Assembly: GCA_000750105.3 (NCBI GenBank)
Contig: JPHH03000018.1
Coordinates: 62,001-126,000 of the forward strand
DNA from: Tolypocladium sp. Sup5 PDA-1
Lineage: Eukaryota > Ascomycota > Sordariomycetes > Hypocreales > Ophiocordycipitaceae
Direction: 5' to 3'
Length of the DNA stretch: 64,000 bases
The position numbers and the translations under genes were made by a program. Positions 21,240-32,545 of this stretch are shown piece after piece (position 1 is the stretch's first letter; every line of letters begins with the position of its first letter). The notes below the pieces were generated by a model, which searched no databases, was not told where the DNA came from, and saw nothing but the letters and a program-made list of their open reading frames with translations.

Positions 21240-22545
21240 TCACAAGCGCGCCCGAGGGCCGGCCTGCAGCTCCCGGAGCACATCCTCAATCATCCCGACC
21301 GCATCCATGGCCATCCCGTACCCGGCCTGGAACCCAGTGCCGCCGGCGCCATAGTTGTGCACGAGCGCTCGTCGAGTCCCGCTGACAGAGATGTCCTCCC
21401 GCTCAATGCGCGCGCCGCCTTCACGCGAGGGACGCATCCCGGCAAAAGCGGCGAGCACCTCGTGCGGCTGTTCGCGCAGGTCGGGGCACAGCGCCGTCGT
21501 GCGCGCGACGATGGAGTCTGTCTCGTAAGAGTACGTCGCAGCGTCGCTAAGAACTTCCAGTCAGTCCGCTGTGTACGCAAATAGGTGTGTCGCGCTGTGT
21601 GGTCGTGGCTTACCCGACGCCCTTTTGCATGTAGCCGCCGAGAATCACATTGCCGTTCGACCCCGGCCGCGGGATGATGTACGTCTCGTAGTCGCGCCCG
21701 TGCCGCATGATGTTGCGCTTCACCGCGGGCGCCCTCGCGAGCACGACCTGCCCGCGCGTCGGGTAGCACTTGGGGTCCTCGACGCCGGGGAGCGTCCGCG
21801 CCGCGTTGCCGGTGCAGTTGAAGACGGCCTTGGTACGGGGGCTAGCAAAGGCGGCGTGGATGCTGTCAAGCTTCTTGCGCACGAAGCGCACGCCGTGCTG
21901 GTCGCGGAGGGTGGCGTAGAGGTACTCGATGTGCTTGGGCGCGTGGAGGGTCAGCGTTGTGCAGGAGGTGCCGTACTCGACGCCTGCGGGCAGCTCCTCG
22001 GCGGGAAGGATCTTGAACTGTGACGGAGTCAGCACCAGACGGGGGATTCGAGAACCGTGCAAGTCTCGACGGGCATCACTCACGTCTTCTAGGTACTCGG
22101 AGATGGCCTTGATCTTGTCGTGCGGCGCGTTGACATCCCAGTACTCGATGGAGTGCGTGCGAGCAACAAAGGCCTCCTCGCCACGCTCAGACGCCAGCTT
22201 GGTGAGGTGTGCATAGCCCATGCGGTCCCATCTCAGCGCGTTCTTGTCGCTGCCCGAGACGCCGGAGAAGTTGCACCCGGCCCTGGACCACGGGTTAGTC
22301 AAGAGTGGGCAGGGCTGGGGGAGGAAGCCTCACCATGGCGATGTGTACTCAGGAGAGGTGTCCCCGGGTAGGTATTCTGCGATGACGGTGATGTGCTGGC
22401 CGAGACCGCGCTCGGCGAGGACGAGGGCGACGTCGAGGCCGATGATGCCAGCGCTGTGCTGTTAACAGGGGCAGCTGGGATTGGACTTCACGTGAGGGTT
22501 GACTCACCCAACAATGACAATGGCCTCGTTTGTCGGTGCGGCCAT
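21240..22545 (-). CDS. D-amino-acid oxidase, peroxisomal
   Basis: This FAD flavoenzyme oxidises D-amino acids to 2-oxo acids, ammonia and hydrogen peroxide. Five exons (22545-22508, 22453-22334, 22282-22084, 22017-21614, 21546-21240) join in frame to 355 residues, the family's normal length. Exons 1-2 build the Rossmann start EAIVIVGAGIIGLDVALVLA. Then come EYTSPWAGCNF, where many fungal DAOs have the conserved W-A-G-A/C, FNCTGNAARTLPGVED, YPTRGQVVLARAP, YIIPRPGSNGNVILGG and HNYGAGGTGFQAGYGMA near the end. The protein ends in Ala-Arg-Leu, a good type 1 peroxisomal signal, fitting an enzyme that makes peroxide. Fungal DAOs are usually induced by D-alanine; nothing in the upstream DNA shows this directly. 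Confidence 0.94.
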
Positions 22546-23189
22546 GTCTCACTTCCAGGCTTCAAGTTGTCGATCTCGATCTGTTGAAGGCGGGGGTGGT
22601 TCGATGCCCTGCGATCAGGATTCAGGGTCGCCAGCGATTGCGAGTCCGAGGGTAAGACGATGCTTGGGTCCTTGGTCGTCGAAGAAGATCAAGCTAGATT
22701 AATGACCCTCTGATTATTCACACCAGTTTGCCGTTCAAGGGGCCGAGGAATGCCGTTGCAAGCCATCGTGTCGTCAGTGGCTCGGCTACGGCGCGGGCCC
22801 GGAGAGAGGGTCCTCGCCGACAACGGCGCTCCGGCCCACTTTGCTTAGACTCCGTTGTATCATGACGGCAATGATCAGGGATATGTATATATTAGTATAC
22901 TCATAGATAATAAGCTTATTTTTGTAGAAATAATGTAATGTTGATGAGATGATTCCCCAGCTGCCTGAATGCAAGAGGCATCTCGGGGTATCTGATAGGA
23001 GGTATCTACATAGCAACTTCTCCCTGCTCACAATGAGCACTTGGCGCTCTGGTGGCCGCCTTGTACAACAACCTCCTCATCGTGCTCTTTGCTGACCACC
23101 CCGACTAGTGACGCAACCAAGCCGCCCCTTCAAGGGGTATTTGCGTTGATGCAGGTGCTTACAGAAACGGGCATGCTTCCGTGGCGTCT
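22546..23189. promoter_or_regulatory. Intergenic region, AT-richer, between DAO and DUF2306 genes
   Basis: About 640 bp. The part 22860-22960 is clearly AT-richer than the surroundings and carries TATA-like runs (ATATGTATATATTAG). No gene recognised. Confidence 0.4.
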
Positions 23190-24381
23190 TCAGCTGGCAG
23201 GGCTAGGTACGCGTTCCTTGGGTATGGAATCGCTCTTGTTGCGCTCGCACTCGGGTACCCAAAGCGCAGAGTCGCCCAGACGATCAGCCGTCAGTCCAGC
23301 CCTGCCCGGGTTCTTGAATCCGGCCTCGAGCTGGCGCTGGTACGAGACGTTGCGGAGGCGTTCGGACTCGGCTGGAGTGAGTTGAAGCTGCAGCAGAGCG
23401 TCAATCTTCAGGGCCGTGACGACGTTAGCGTAACAAGGACGGTATCTCACGTATATCTCGATGCCAATGGCGTGAACAGCCAGCCCCAGCCACAGCGCCA
23501 TGCCAAACGTCATATTCAACGACGCCCCTATCGTCTCGGCGCCGCCTGCATTCATATCCGCCTTGACCGGGGCCCAGGCGCTGAGCGACGTGCACTCGGG
23601 GTACTTTGCCACGAGCGCATCCGTGCCGTTGAAGAAGGAGGCGAGCTCGTCGCATGGCTTGGCCAGGTAGTACGGGCCCATGTCCGCTATCGAGGTGACC
23701 GTGGACGCAATGTTCATGATGAACCTGCAGGTGATGATGCTCGCGGCCTGATTTACGGTCAGCAACAGTGACACTGTCATAAGTTGGAGCCGACGGATGA
23801 ATTACGTAGAACCATGCACGCAGCATCCAGGCGCGGTGCTGCTCCAGCTGCAGCATCTTGACGTTGTAGTACGCAATCGCCAGCGAGCCCACAAACATAA
23901 TGGCCATGAGTCCAACAATGGCCTGGATCTCGACGCCCCCCCCAAACGCATGGCGCGCAATCATGAGGCAGCCGACGGTGCCCGCCACGCCGAGCAGAAT
24001 GACGAGGTACCCGTTGAGCCGGTGGAAGAGGATGAGCTTGTGCCGGATGGCGGGCACGAACTGGAAGCAGGCGAGGAGGCCAGCGGGGATGATGGTGTAC
24101 AGGTGCAGCTTGATGCCGACGAGGAGGTACGTCTGCGTGTTGTAGGTCCAGCACTCGCCGGGGACGGCTTGGTTGGCGCCGCCGCCGTGGGGGGAGCAGT
24201 ATTTGCCGTCGTAGTCGAGGTACATGAGGCGGGCGAGGCAGAAGCCCAGCATGGCGCCGGCGAAGATGAACCAGAGCACGAAGTTGTAGCCCTTGCCGAA
24301 GCCGATGGGGTTGTAGACCTTGCGCATGGCGGCGACGAAGCCGTTGGCGGGCGGGCGGGTCGGGGCGACCATTGCGTGCAT
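23190..24381 (-). CDS. DUF2306-type multi-pass membrane protein
   Basis: Two exons (24381-23806, 23747-23190, intron GTAATT...ATCAG) encode 377 residues. The first exon shows FVLWFIFAGAMLGFCLARLM, LHLYTIIPAGLLACFQFVPA, KLILFHRLNGYLVILLGVAG, IQAIVGLMAIMFVGSLAIAY and EQHRAWMLRAWFY, about seven hydrophobic helices with the H-R-x-x-G-Y and H-R-x-W-M-x-R motifs that mark DUF2306 membrane proteins (function unknown). The second exon continues with AASIITCRFIMNIAS and a further helix FGMALWLGLAVHAIGIEIY. Within exon 2 lies a possible 45-nt in-frame intron that begins GTGAGA, has GCTAAC as branch site and ends at AAG; its removal would delete 15 residues after GIEIY without a frameshift. I kept it as coding. 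Start at 24381; an ATG three codons later is equally possible. Confidence 0.82.
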
Positions 24382-25871
24382 GGGAACGTACGTGTCGGAT
24401 GATGATTAATAGGGGTAGTGACTGGTAAGGGAACAATTGTATCAATTAATGAAGAATATAATGTCCAATGCTGAGTTGCTGTGCGTTTGTCTGTGCGATC
24501 GATGGCGCGGTATATAAATTACTCGGCCTCGTCAAGGAAACACGCCCCCTTTGTGAAAGAGAACGATTCAACCGGTATCATTTACATTTCACCAGCTCAA
24601 CCTCGCCAATGAGAAACAAAGGTCGCGTAGCAAATGACTGCGTCATACTCCGTAGACATTTGGAGAACATGCTTGCTTGGCGGACAGCCCGCGTGGGCGC
24701 CGCACGTCGCTCCGGCCACCGGGCAATGCTATTCTGGGAGCCCAAGCCACGTGCGGGAGGCGGATTAAGGATTGAATCCGCGCTGCCGATTGGGCGTGGC
24801 ACTTCTGCTCGGCCAGGACCTGCATGCGATCGGGCAGTCAACCGTCCGTGGGGGAGGGCGGCTTATCTGTTGGGCGCAGCAGGGCGTCGAATTGCCGCGT
24901 ATATGATTACTGATCAGGCTGGCTGGCCTGGGCCACGAGGTCCCCTGCAGACTTCCAGGGACGACGAAATGGGCCGCGTCATCAACATCCATAGGACACG
25001 CTTCAGCCTCAGGGTGGCATAAGAGACGGTGTCCAGGGTTGAGAGACAGCGGAGGGCTCATCTGTCGACACTGTTAAAACCGACAACTTCCAAGTGGGTG
25101 TAAGTGGGCGCAGGATCCCAAGCCAAAGCGTCTAGCTTCACAAGTTCGGGAGTCAGCGAGACGCTCGCCGGCAGCTTCACGCCACGCTAAGCCCTTCAGA
25201 GTTGCATTGAGCGCCGGATAAACGTTGGGCTCAGGCCCGCGCAGAATGAAGACTAGAGAGAAATAGCTGCCAAGTCCTCCGGGAGAGGTCTACCGATATT
25301 GGCCTGGCATCGTAGCTGTTGTGTTTTGAGCCCTCTCATCCACCCCGCCGGCACCCGCATGGCGTAAGTCAGACGGGTCTCCGTTATCCGAGACCGTTTG
25401 AAGCAGTCGAGTCGAGATTACAAGGGAAAACAACTCACGATCTAGCACTTGCTAGGGCTTTAACGTCTTTCAGGCTGATTACAGGAGTGAAAGTTGAACC
25501 ACGGCCTCCCAAGCTTCCGTTGCTGTTCGGGAGAGGCACATCGTGGCTATATAGCGGTGGTACTTACCAGATCTACGGCACTCAGTCGGAGTAATACCAA
25601 CACATGGACCGACAACGAACATCCCTCGTCGTGGCAGAGTACGTGGCTTGGGCTGCAGCGGGGAGTTGCTTGTGTTTGATCCAAGTGAAGGCCGAGATCC
25701 ACGCGAGGCATACCACACAAACAGACGGACCCCAACACTGGCGGTACAGGCGCATTCAGAAACATTAGGCGCGACCACCTCGTTTGACGTCAAATATCCG
25801 CTTAGCCCTGCGCCAGACGTTATACGTGGGCCTGCGCTTGCGTCACGGTCGGCGTACCGGGAAGGTCCCGG
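24382..25871. other. Gene-poor region, no supported gene
   Basis: About 1.5 kb. One plus-strand open frame of 184 codons (24468-25022) is present but shows no domain, no intron logic and no compositional match to neighbouring genes. I see no tRNA, transposon end or repeat. It marks the start of a visibly less GC-rich, decayed stretch that continues to about 33 kb. Confidence 0.5.
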
Positions 25872-26935
25872 GGCTCCAGCACCTGTCAGAGAAAGAAGAA
25901 AGGGTTTTGTTTTCACTTTCATTGCTGGGCATGGGAGTCTCATGGCAAGCCCGCAGAGCTCTTTCATTTTACTCTGTGCCAAGTGCTAACAAGCTTGAAG
26001 TGTGACAAAAATGTCCCGTGTTGCTATCAATGCATCCGCTCCCGCTTGGTATGTGGAGGATACGGTCGGGATCTTGTTTGGGTCAACATCTCGAAGGAGC
26101 CTCCTGGAACTGCCAGTGATCCTCGATCTACCACATCTAAAAATGGCCCCTCGAGAAAAAGGGGCCATAGATCACAAGATACGCAAAGCCAGCTGAGTTA
26201 CAGATCGCATTGCACGACTCCTTGACGCTCACGGCGAGAGAGACTAAGTTCCTCAGCAACTTCTGGTCAACCTACTTGCTAAATGGACGTGCGTTTTCTC
26301 TGTCGGCCCGCAAGCTGCCCAAAGGGGGGCTGGACAGGTGTCCTCGAAAACCTGTACGACTCGGAGCCAGCTCTTCGGCAACCGGTCCTTGCGCTCAGCA
26401 CTTCGGTGCCCCGCGTGCAGAACAATGACCGCCAACTCAGAATCAAGGGGCTGCAGACGTACAATGTGCCGTCGGGGAGATGGCCAAAGCGTTGCAGCAT
26501 CCTCGCCGATGCAAGTCGGATGGTCTCCTGAGCGCTATTAGGCTACTGGAGTTTTTCGAGGTAATGCACATCGCGATAGTACGCTGTTCATCCTGTTTAA
26601 CAAGAGACAGGCTCTATTTAGACCAGACTTGAATGGATGCCCCGATGACTTTGCGTCCAACATTTCTGGCTAGCGGGGACACAACGACGGACAGCTGACC
26701 CTTATTCTCCTCAGGGGCCAGATGGCCTTAAGCCTGAATCTGGCCACCAGCTGTTCATCAATGGCCGCTTGAACACAGTGAGTCGTCAGAGTTAACCGTG
26801 AAGGCACCAGTCTAACCGGCTTATCGACTTTATAGATTATCGCGGCGATAACAGGAAGGAAACGAACTCCCCTGAGCGAACCCGAGTAGAAGACCCTCCT
26901 CAGCTTATTTAACCGAAGCGGAAAGGCACGGACAT
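25872..26935 (+). pseudogene. Decayed Zn2Cys6 fungal transcription factor
   Basis: Pieces in different frames of one strand line up as a single regulator. Near 25872-25903 a first half of the zinc cluster reads G-S-S-T-C-Q-R-K-K, with the first cysteine apparently changed to serine. After a presumed intron, 25995 onward gives LKCDKNVPCCYQC and SRLVCGGYGRDLVWVN. Further on, ETKFLSNFWSTYLLNGRAFS, then (next frame) GGWTGVLENLYDSEPALRQP, then (next frame) EMAKALQHPRRCKSDGLL and SAIRLLEFFE, then RGHNDGQLTLILLRGP, GHQLFINGRLNT, and after an intron with good GTGAGT/TATAG borders (26778-26835) IIAAITGRKRTPLSEPE. This is the layout of the fungal-specific C-terminal regulator domain. At least three single-base frameshifts, mostly in G runs, and two TAG codons (26671 and 26887) where tryptophan would be expected break it. 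Confidence 0.75.
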
Positions 26936-27193
26936 CAATACCGAGCATCCGTTAGTTCTTCCATTACGAGCACATGGACTGGTTCTGCATCGACGGAGCC
27001 ACAATCAAGATATTGGATAACGACTACATCACAAGCTGCGAGAGAACCGCTGCAAATTCGCGAATAGTGTTTGACGTAGCTCACGGCGATTGGGCCATAG
27101 GGATGTAGAGCAAGGAGTTGCAATAATGACATGTTTATTATCGATTCATTCAAACTGAGTTATATCCCCCATAACTCATGACTCTGGTACCTC

Positions 27194-27699
27194 TTAACCA
27201 ACCAGGCTACCGAGGGCAATGCAAGGCAGCGCAATGTTGACGAGACCACCGGTGGACTGATGAAACGGTTATTACATGTTCTTTCCCCGACCAAATCGAA
27301 GGAGAGCTTACCACAGAGGGCGACTTGTCGCAGCAAGCAACATTGGCATGGCACTGGCTTTTGAGGATATCACCAGCTCCGAGAACTAGTACCCTGTCAG
27401 CGTCTGCATATACGTGCCTCGACAACCGGCTACTCACTGCCAGAGACGGAGAGGGGCGAGCACTGGCCGAACAGGCCCAAGCCGTTGAGCAGCCCGCCAA
27501 CCAGGCCGGGGCTGGGGGTCTGGACGCCGGTGCCCTGCGTCAGGGTGGGTTCCTGGTTGCAGCAGTGCAACTGAAGGTTGTTGCCGCAGATGCTGCTTGC
27601 CTCGGCGACGGTCATCTTCTCCAAGGCGGGGACCGGCTGGATCTGGGGCATGGCGGCCACGGAGGCGGCGAGCGCGGCGACGGGGGTGAGGAAGCGCAT
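27194..27699 (-). CDS. Class I hydrophobin
   Basis: Hydrophobins are small secreted proteins that self-assemble into amphipathic layers on spores and hyphae. Three exons (27699-27438, 27385-27312, 27256-27194) join in frame to 132 residues. MRFLTPVAALAASVAA is a signal peptide. All eight cysteines are present in the required order: SSICGNNLQLHCC (C1-C3), GLFGQCSPLSV (C4), LKSQCHANVACCDKSP (C5-C7) and IALPCIALGSLVG (C8). Spacings are 7 residues between C1 and C2, about 32 between C3 and C4, 5 between C5 and C6, and about 17 from C7 to C8, which fit class I rather than the compact class II. Exons 2 and 3 are too short for simple ORF detection, and C8 lies only in exon 3. It stands intact among decayed genes, so it is probably under selection. 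Confidence 0.93.
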
Positions 27700-28785
27700 G
27701 GTGACGGTGATGAAGTATACGTGTGCTGTTGTTTGTTGGATAGATATGGAGTAATTTGTCGAAGTAGCTTAGGCGGCAGTGGCTGGATGGGAGGATGATC
27801 AGGGGGAACACGTTGTTTATATATTCCCGCTTTCCTTCGAGCTATTCTCTCGAGACCAACACGGCCCCGGCATCCATCGGGCGATCGCCGGTCGTCGCCC
27901 CAGGCGCATTCCGACTTGTCGTGGTGCATTCTCCAGCATAGTCGCAATGTCCCAAAGCAAGCAAGGCAAGGCTGATGGCCGTTGAGCTAGTTGACGATCC
28001 GCTAGCTGCTTATGATGTAGAGTTTAGTATTTGGAACGGCACCCGAGTTCCAGGAATGCAAGTGCCTTTTTCGCCAGCCTCGAGATGGAGGTTGCTGGTA
28101 TTGGAGTTGAGACAACATCGTCACTAGCTTCACCACATCGACACTAGCTTCAATGTATGCCGTCGGCTTGTCGGCAATTTCGGACAAGACCTCCGGGCGC
28201 AAGCAACTCATCGCAGAGCCGGCGTTGGAGAGAATAACGAGGAAAACTCTTCCACCTGCGATCTGCAATCTCCTGAACAATGCGGTGAAATAGGGGCGAG
28301 ACAGCTCAGCCGCTTGTGGCGCAGCGGCGCTGCTGGAAATAAGTCGGCAGTTGTTGCTGAGATGCTCTAGAAGCAGAAACGCGAAGCGTGACTAAAGTGT
28401 TCTTTATTAAACGTGGAAAAGGTAAACGTCGAGTTGCCTCGTCGGTAACACCCCGAGGCGGCTGCCCACCACCGGCCACTGTTTCGCATCTGTCGCTCGA
28501 GCCTCGACGCCTCTGACATGCTTGTCTCATGGCTGTGGCATGGAATTGTGTTCATGTGGCGCCGTTGGGAGAGGAATACTCACTGCTGACAAGGGCATCA
28601 CCTACACGTATGATGCCGTGGCTTCAGCCCACAGAGAGAGACCGGGTTCCCGGGATCTCTGTGCACCGTGTAAGCCGCCAAGACGGCTTCCGATGGCATC
28701 CCTGGAGAGATGTCTAGATTTGATGCCACTTTTCGTGGGGTCAACTCCGATCGTCGGTGGGTTTGCCGCACAGACTTGCGACAGG
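27700..28785. promoter_or_regulatory. Upstream region of the hydrophobin gene; otherwise empty
   Basis: About 1.1 kb. The first 100 bases upstream of the hydrophobin start contain TATATATTC-like sequence near 27815-27825 (on the plus strand TTTATATATTCCCG) that could act as its TATA element. The rest has only short patternless frames. Confidence 0.45.
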
Positions 28786-30291
28786 TCATGTACAAGGGCT
28801 GAGGAGCACAGCACGACCAGGGTATATCGAATACAGCAAAGCGACAGCATCAAATCTGTCATACCAGGAATGTACTTCGTACAGATGCCCACGTCTCTTC
28901 ATATACCCTTGGTGAGAGTGGCTCGTGTTTCGTGACCCGGAATAACACTCTGCCGTCCACGCAGACCCGTGCCCCGTCACCAGATTCTTCTCGCTGTCGT
29001 CATCGCCATGTGTAGCCAAGGCCTTCATCTCGAACGACTGCTGGACCTGGATCTCGATGGGGCTGGTCTTGGCCTTGCCATCACCGCTGCGCTAGGTGCT
29101 GCCGCCGCCACGGTTGTCGAATCTGCACAGCAGGAGGCTGCCGTGCGTGGAGCGGCCGGCGCGGGAGCGCTTTGCCGAGTCGCCAAGGGAGCTGATCATT
29201 TTGGGGAAGACTTGACAAAGAACGGCTTGAGGGCGGGGACCGAGGCGGCGACGTTGATCTCGCAATGTCGACTCCCTTGACTGGAGTGCTATTGCTTAGT
29301 AGCTGGACGTGTCTTGCCTCCCTGAATTACGAGACATACATTGCGTGGGGTTTGTCTTACTTGGTGGTTGCTCGATGGGGACCGAGTTGTTGACGTACAG
29401 CGAGTGTAGTCTGATGATGGCTACGATGCCGGCACTAAAAGGGGTCAGCTTCGGTCATGTTGCCGACTTTGGGAAGCGCCCAGCCGCAGGAACGTACAAT
29501 CCACCGCACGCAAACATCGCAATGAGCACAATCTTGGCCTCCGCAGGGATCTGCAGGTTTTTGAGGTACGGGATCGGCGCCACGAGCAGCGCAATGTTGT
29601 TGACGATATTGAAGCCGGCCAGCGCATAGTGCAAGCTGGAGCGATCGATGCGGTCGCCGGGGATGCTGTCGTCCCAGTACTTGGCGGCGGGCACGAAGGT
29701 GACAATTGAAGAGAGCAGACAAAAGAGCCCATAGAGAGTCAGCCAGATGATGAGCCCGAGGAAGAGGCGTTGGGCGCTGCGCTCAGGCAAGATGCGCCGG
29801 CACTGCAGCAGGATGGAGAACTTGACGGCGAGGTGGGTGAAGCCGTAGGCGATGACGATGGCGAGCAGCGAGTGGAGGAATTTTTGCAGGACGGCCGGGT
29901 TGACTTGGTCGCCCAGGCAGTAGCGGATCTCTGCAATGCGCGGGTAGGACGTGAATACCGGAAGTTTCGGTTCATGTTGCCGGTATGTTGTATGACTCGA
30001 CGAGGGATGCTCACGATGCATAACGGCTGTGAGAAAGGCAACGGTTCCGAACTAGGCGAAGAACTGTCAGCAAACTTGACCACATTCCGCCTCACCACAA
30101 ACACACGAGACACCAATTTCTCTTACCCTGGCGGCTGGGATGAAGTTGTCGTCGAGGCCAAAGTTGCGGACCAGGGCGGCCCGCGTAAAGACTCGCAGCC
30201 ATGCCACGAGACACGCGAGCAAGGTGAAGAGAAAGCCGGACACGGCGAGGCCATAGTTCCCTCGACGATCGTGATACCAGCGATGGACCAC
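28786..30291 (-). pseudogene. Decayed rhodopsin-domain (PTH11-like/SAT4-like) integral membrane protein
   Basis: The seven-helix fungal rhodopsin-like domain is readable but broken. LAVSGFLFTLLACLVAWLRV and NFGLDDNFIPAAR open it, but the frame has only GTG at 30291 and no ATG. Two introns with good borders lead to IRYCLGDQVNPAVLQKFLHS, HLAVKFSILLQCRRILP, SSIVTFVPAAKYWD and NNIALLVAPIPYLKNLQIPA, then CGG-FAGIVAIIRLHSLYVN. After the next intron VDIA and EINVAASVPALKPFFVK are in different frames, with the expected L-W-S-x-x residues missing between them; a second one-base loss follows at the FFPK position; and a TAG at 29094-29092 interrupts GGGST-RSGDGKAKTSPIEI. The tail still has VQQSFEMKALATHGDDDSEK and NLVTGHGSAWTAECY, both typical of the family. 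I call it a pseudogene with high but not full certainty. Confidence 0.72.
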
Positions 30292-31266
30292 ATGGTGACC
30301 AACAGAGCAAGGAAATGAAGAAAAACGCTAGTCAACAGCGCTCAGGAGCTGAGCCAGCGACGACCCTAAAGGGACAGCAAAATGAATGGAATGGTGACGG
30401 TGCCCGACATGCGCGCGGAAAAGAAAAGACATGACACTCTCATCAGATCAACGATTCCAACAAGCGTGGAGCGAGTAGACTGACTTAAAGTTGGGAGGCC
30501 TGTTGCAGCCGGAGTCGCCCCCCGTCATGCACCGGCTAAGCTACATGATGTGTACATAACCCCGTCTCCTCTCTCGAATATTACGCAGCCTACCGAGGAC
30601 GGGACATTGTGCAATGGTAAGCTGCCGTGTGCAGATTGTTGCCATACAAACTTGCTGCTCCTTTCAATATCTCGGGGCAGCGAGCGACGGTTGCGGTGGC
30701 CGCCAGAGGCTGTGTTGAGACTTTTAAGCGCGGCTCCAGCTTGCATCGGAACTAGATGATCCTGCTGCTCATAACAGGTACTAGGTGTGACTAGGTACAC
30801 AGTTCGCCGCTATTCATCATGCCGAGACTTGTACCACGGCCCTGAAGTGATGGCTCATCAACATGTACGTTGTGCGGGCTGCGGAGCTCTGCCGCCAACA
30901 TGACGGGAGAAGCGCGGGTGCGGCGCCGCCTTGCGGGGGCCAAGAATGTAGACTAGGGGAACAGCCTAGCAGTACCAGAGACACGGACATGCGCGGCACG
31001 GGTCTTTTACTGTGGGCAAATCCATTCCAGTTTTGGGATCACTTTGGGGAGGAATCGTGACTTGCAGCGGGCTGCAGCTGCTGCATCCCGGGGTCGGCTA
31101 CCCTTGGCTGACCAGGGCCCTTGCTGTCGATCCCTTAAGCCGTCTGGCAGATGGGGGCCAGGAGTTTGTTCTTACCTTACCAGTCTTCTCGTCGGCCGGG
31201 GCGCCAAGACAACGATTCCTCTAGTTGACAAGAGAGGCGGTAATGGGCTCCGTCCTTGGGCGGGAT
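30292..31266. other. Intergenic region without recognisable gene
   Basis: Nearly 1 kb between two decayed genes. Only short frames without pattern on both strands; no repeat seen. Confidence 0.45.
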
Positions 31267-32545
31267 TTACATCCTCAGGCTCAAGGGCAGAGCCCTTCCG
31301 TTAGCCCCTGGGCGAAGTAACCTTGGGTCGCGTCCGTTCTTGTAGAAGGACGCTAGGAAGCGCTGGAAACTCTTCCCTTGTTGGGTAGGAGAGACATGAT
31401 GGAAGACGGGTCTAGCTGAGGGACGAGAACGCATCCTTGGGGACTTGCTGTAAACCACCGGTATCCAACCGTGTTCAAGGTGCATACCTGCAACGATGCC
31501 CACAAACTGCAACGCATCTGCTGCGAGGAGCCGCGCGGGCGATGTTGTCTGGGGCGAGAAACTTGCACCTAACTGCGCATAGTTGAGGGTGGCAAGGCGG
31601 ACACGGCAGATCGTACATTCGGCGAGATCTACCATCCATGCCAGGTTTGCGTGCTGAAGAAAGGGAGTGGCGGAAGGTGGAATATACGGTTCGGTCCCGA
31701 ACGAGTTTCGCCTGAACCTGACGCCCAGTGCCGCGAGCACGAGGGCCAGGGCGAGACCGACGGCAAAGGTAGCGCTGACATGGGCATCGGACCACGGGTA
31801 CGGGTTCTGAGACCACAAGAGGCCAATGCAGAAGATAACCAAGCCCGCGGCGGGCAGGAAGTAGCGCACCCAGTCAACCATCTTGAGCTTGTCCACGGTC
31901 CGGCCACGGTATTCCTTCTGGGCCCGCGTCTCGGGCGGGCTGTAGGCCACAACGCACAGCGGCGTGGCGACGAGGTACCAGGCCATGGCCATGTAGTAGT
32001 AGCGGAAGCCGTCCGAGGCCGGGTCGTTGCTGCGGTTGAGGGCGCCGCCGACGAGCAAGCCGCCGATGCTGCCGAGGCCGTTGGACGTCATGTCGGCGGC
32101 CTGGCCCCAGGCGCGCCACCGCCGGGGCAGGACCTCGGAGGTGACGGTGTGGAGAAGCGACTGGACGCCAAAGGAGATGCCAATGACGCAGAAGCCGCCG
32201 ATGGTCACAGTCACGTTCACGGACGTGGCGCGCGCGACGACGATGGAGCCGACGGCGCCGAAGAGGGGGAGGACGACGAGGAACCCCTTGCGGCCCCAGT
32301 AGTCGGCGGCCTGCGAGACGATGGGGCCCAGGACGACGGTGAGGATGGTGATGGGGGCCGGGAACGAGACGACGTTGGCCTGGCCGCCAAAGTGGGCAGC
32401 GATGGTTTGTGCTTGCTGTCAGTTACTGTCAGTTCTCTGATCTCCTTACACGCCCCGCCCCCCATATATGAAGTCAGAGGGTGAAGCAATACTCACAGCA
32501 CCCGCGCCAACCAGGTTGACCAGCTGCGCAAGGGAGACGCACTGC
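31267..32545 (-). pseudogene. Truncated MFS transporter remnant (Tri12/siderophore-efflux type)
   Basis: A minus-strand frame gives the middle of an MFS carrier. A short exon CVSLAQLVNLVGAGA (about 32541-32497) with a GTGAGT donor leads to QTIAAHFGGQANVVSFPAPI, PIVSQAADYWGRKGFLVVLP (the loop 2-3 G-R-K motif), GSIVVARATSVNVTVTIGGF, EVLPRRWRAWGQAADMTSNG, YYYMAMAWYLVATPLCVVAY, RYFLPAAGLVIFCIGLLWSQ and FAVGLALALVLAALGVRFRR. After about 31600 the frame stays open but no longer looks like a transporter, and no N-terminal exon with a start codon can be found upstream. Both ends are therefore missing and roughly half of a 550-600-residue carrier remains. It might alternatively be a live gene with a structure I failed to see, but the loss of the last helices speaks against this. 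Confidence 0.6.

Noticed and set aside
22600..22625. GGTTCGATGCC phrase resembling a tRNA B box
   Set aside because: It deviates from the consensus and no acceptor stem, A box or clover-leaf could be built around it.
24468..25022. 184-codon plus-strand open frame
   Set aside because: No recognisable domain, no conserved motif and a composition unlike neighbouring genes; likely chance.
28969..29280. Plus-strand 103-codon frame
   Set aside because: It is the antisense of the rhodopsin-domain pseudogene tail.
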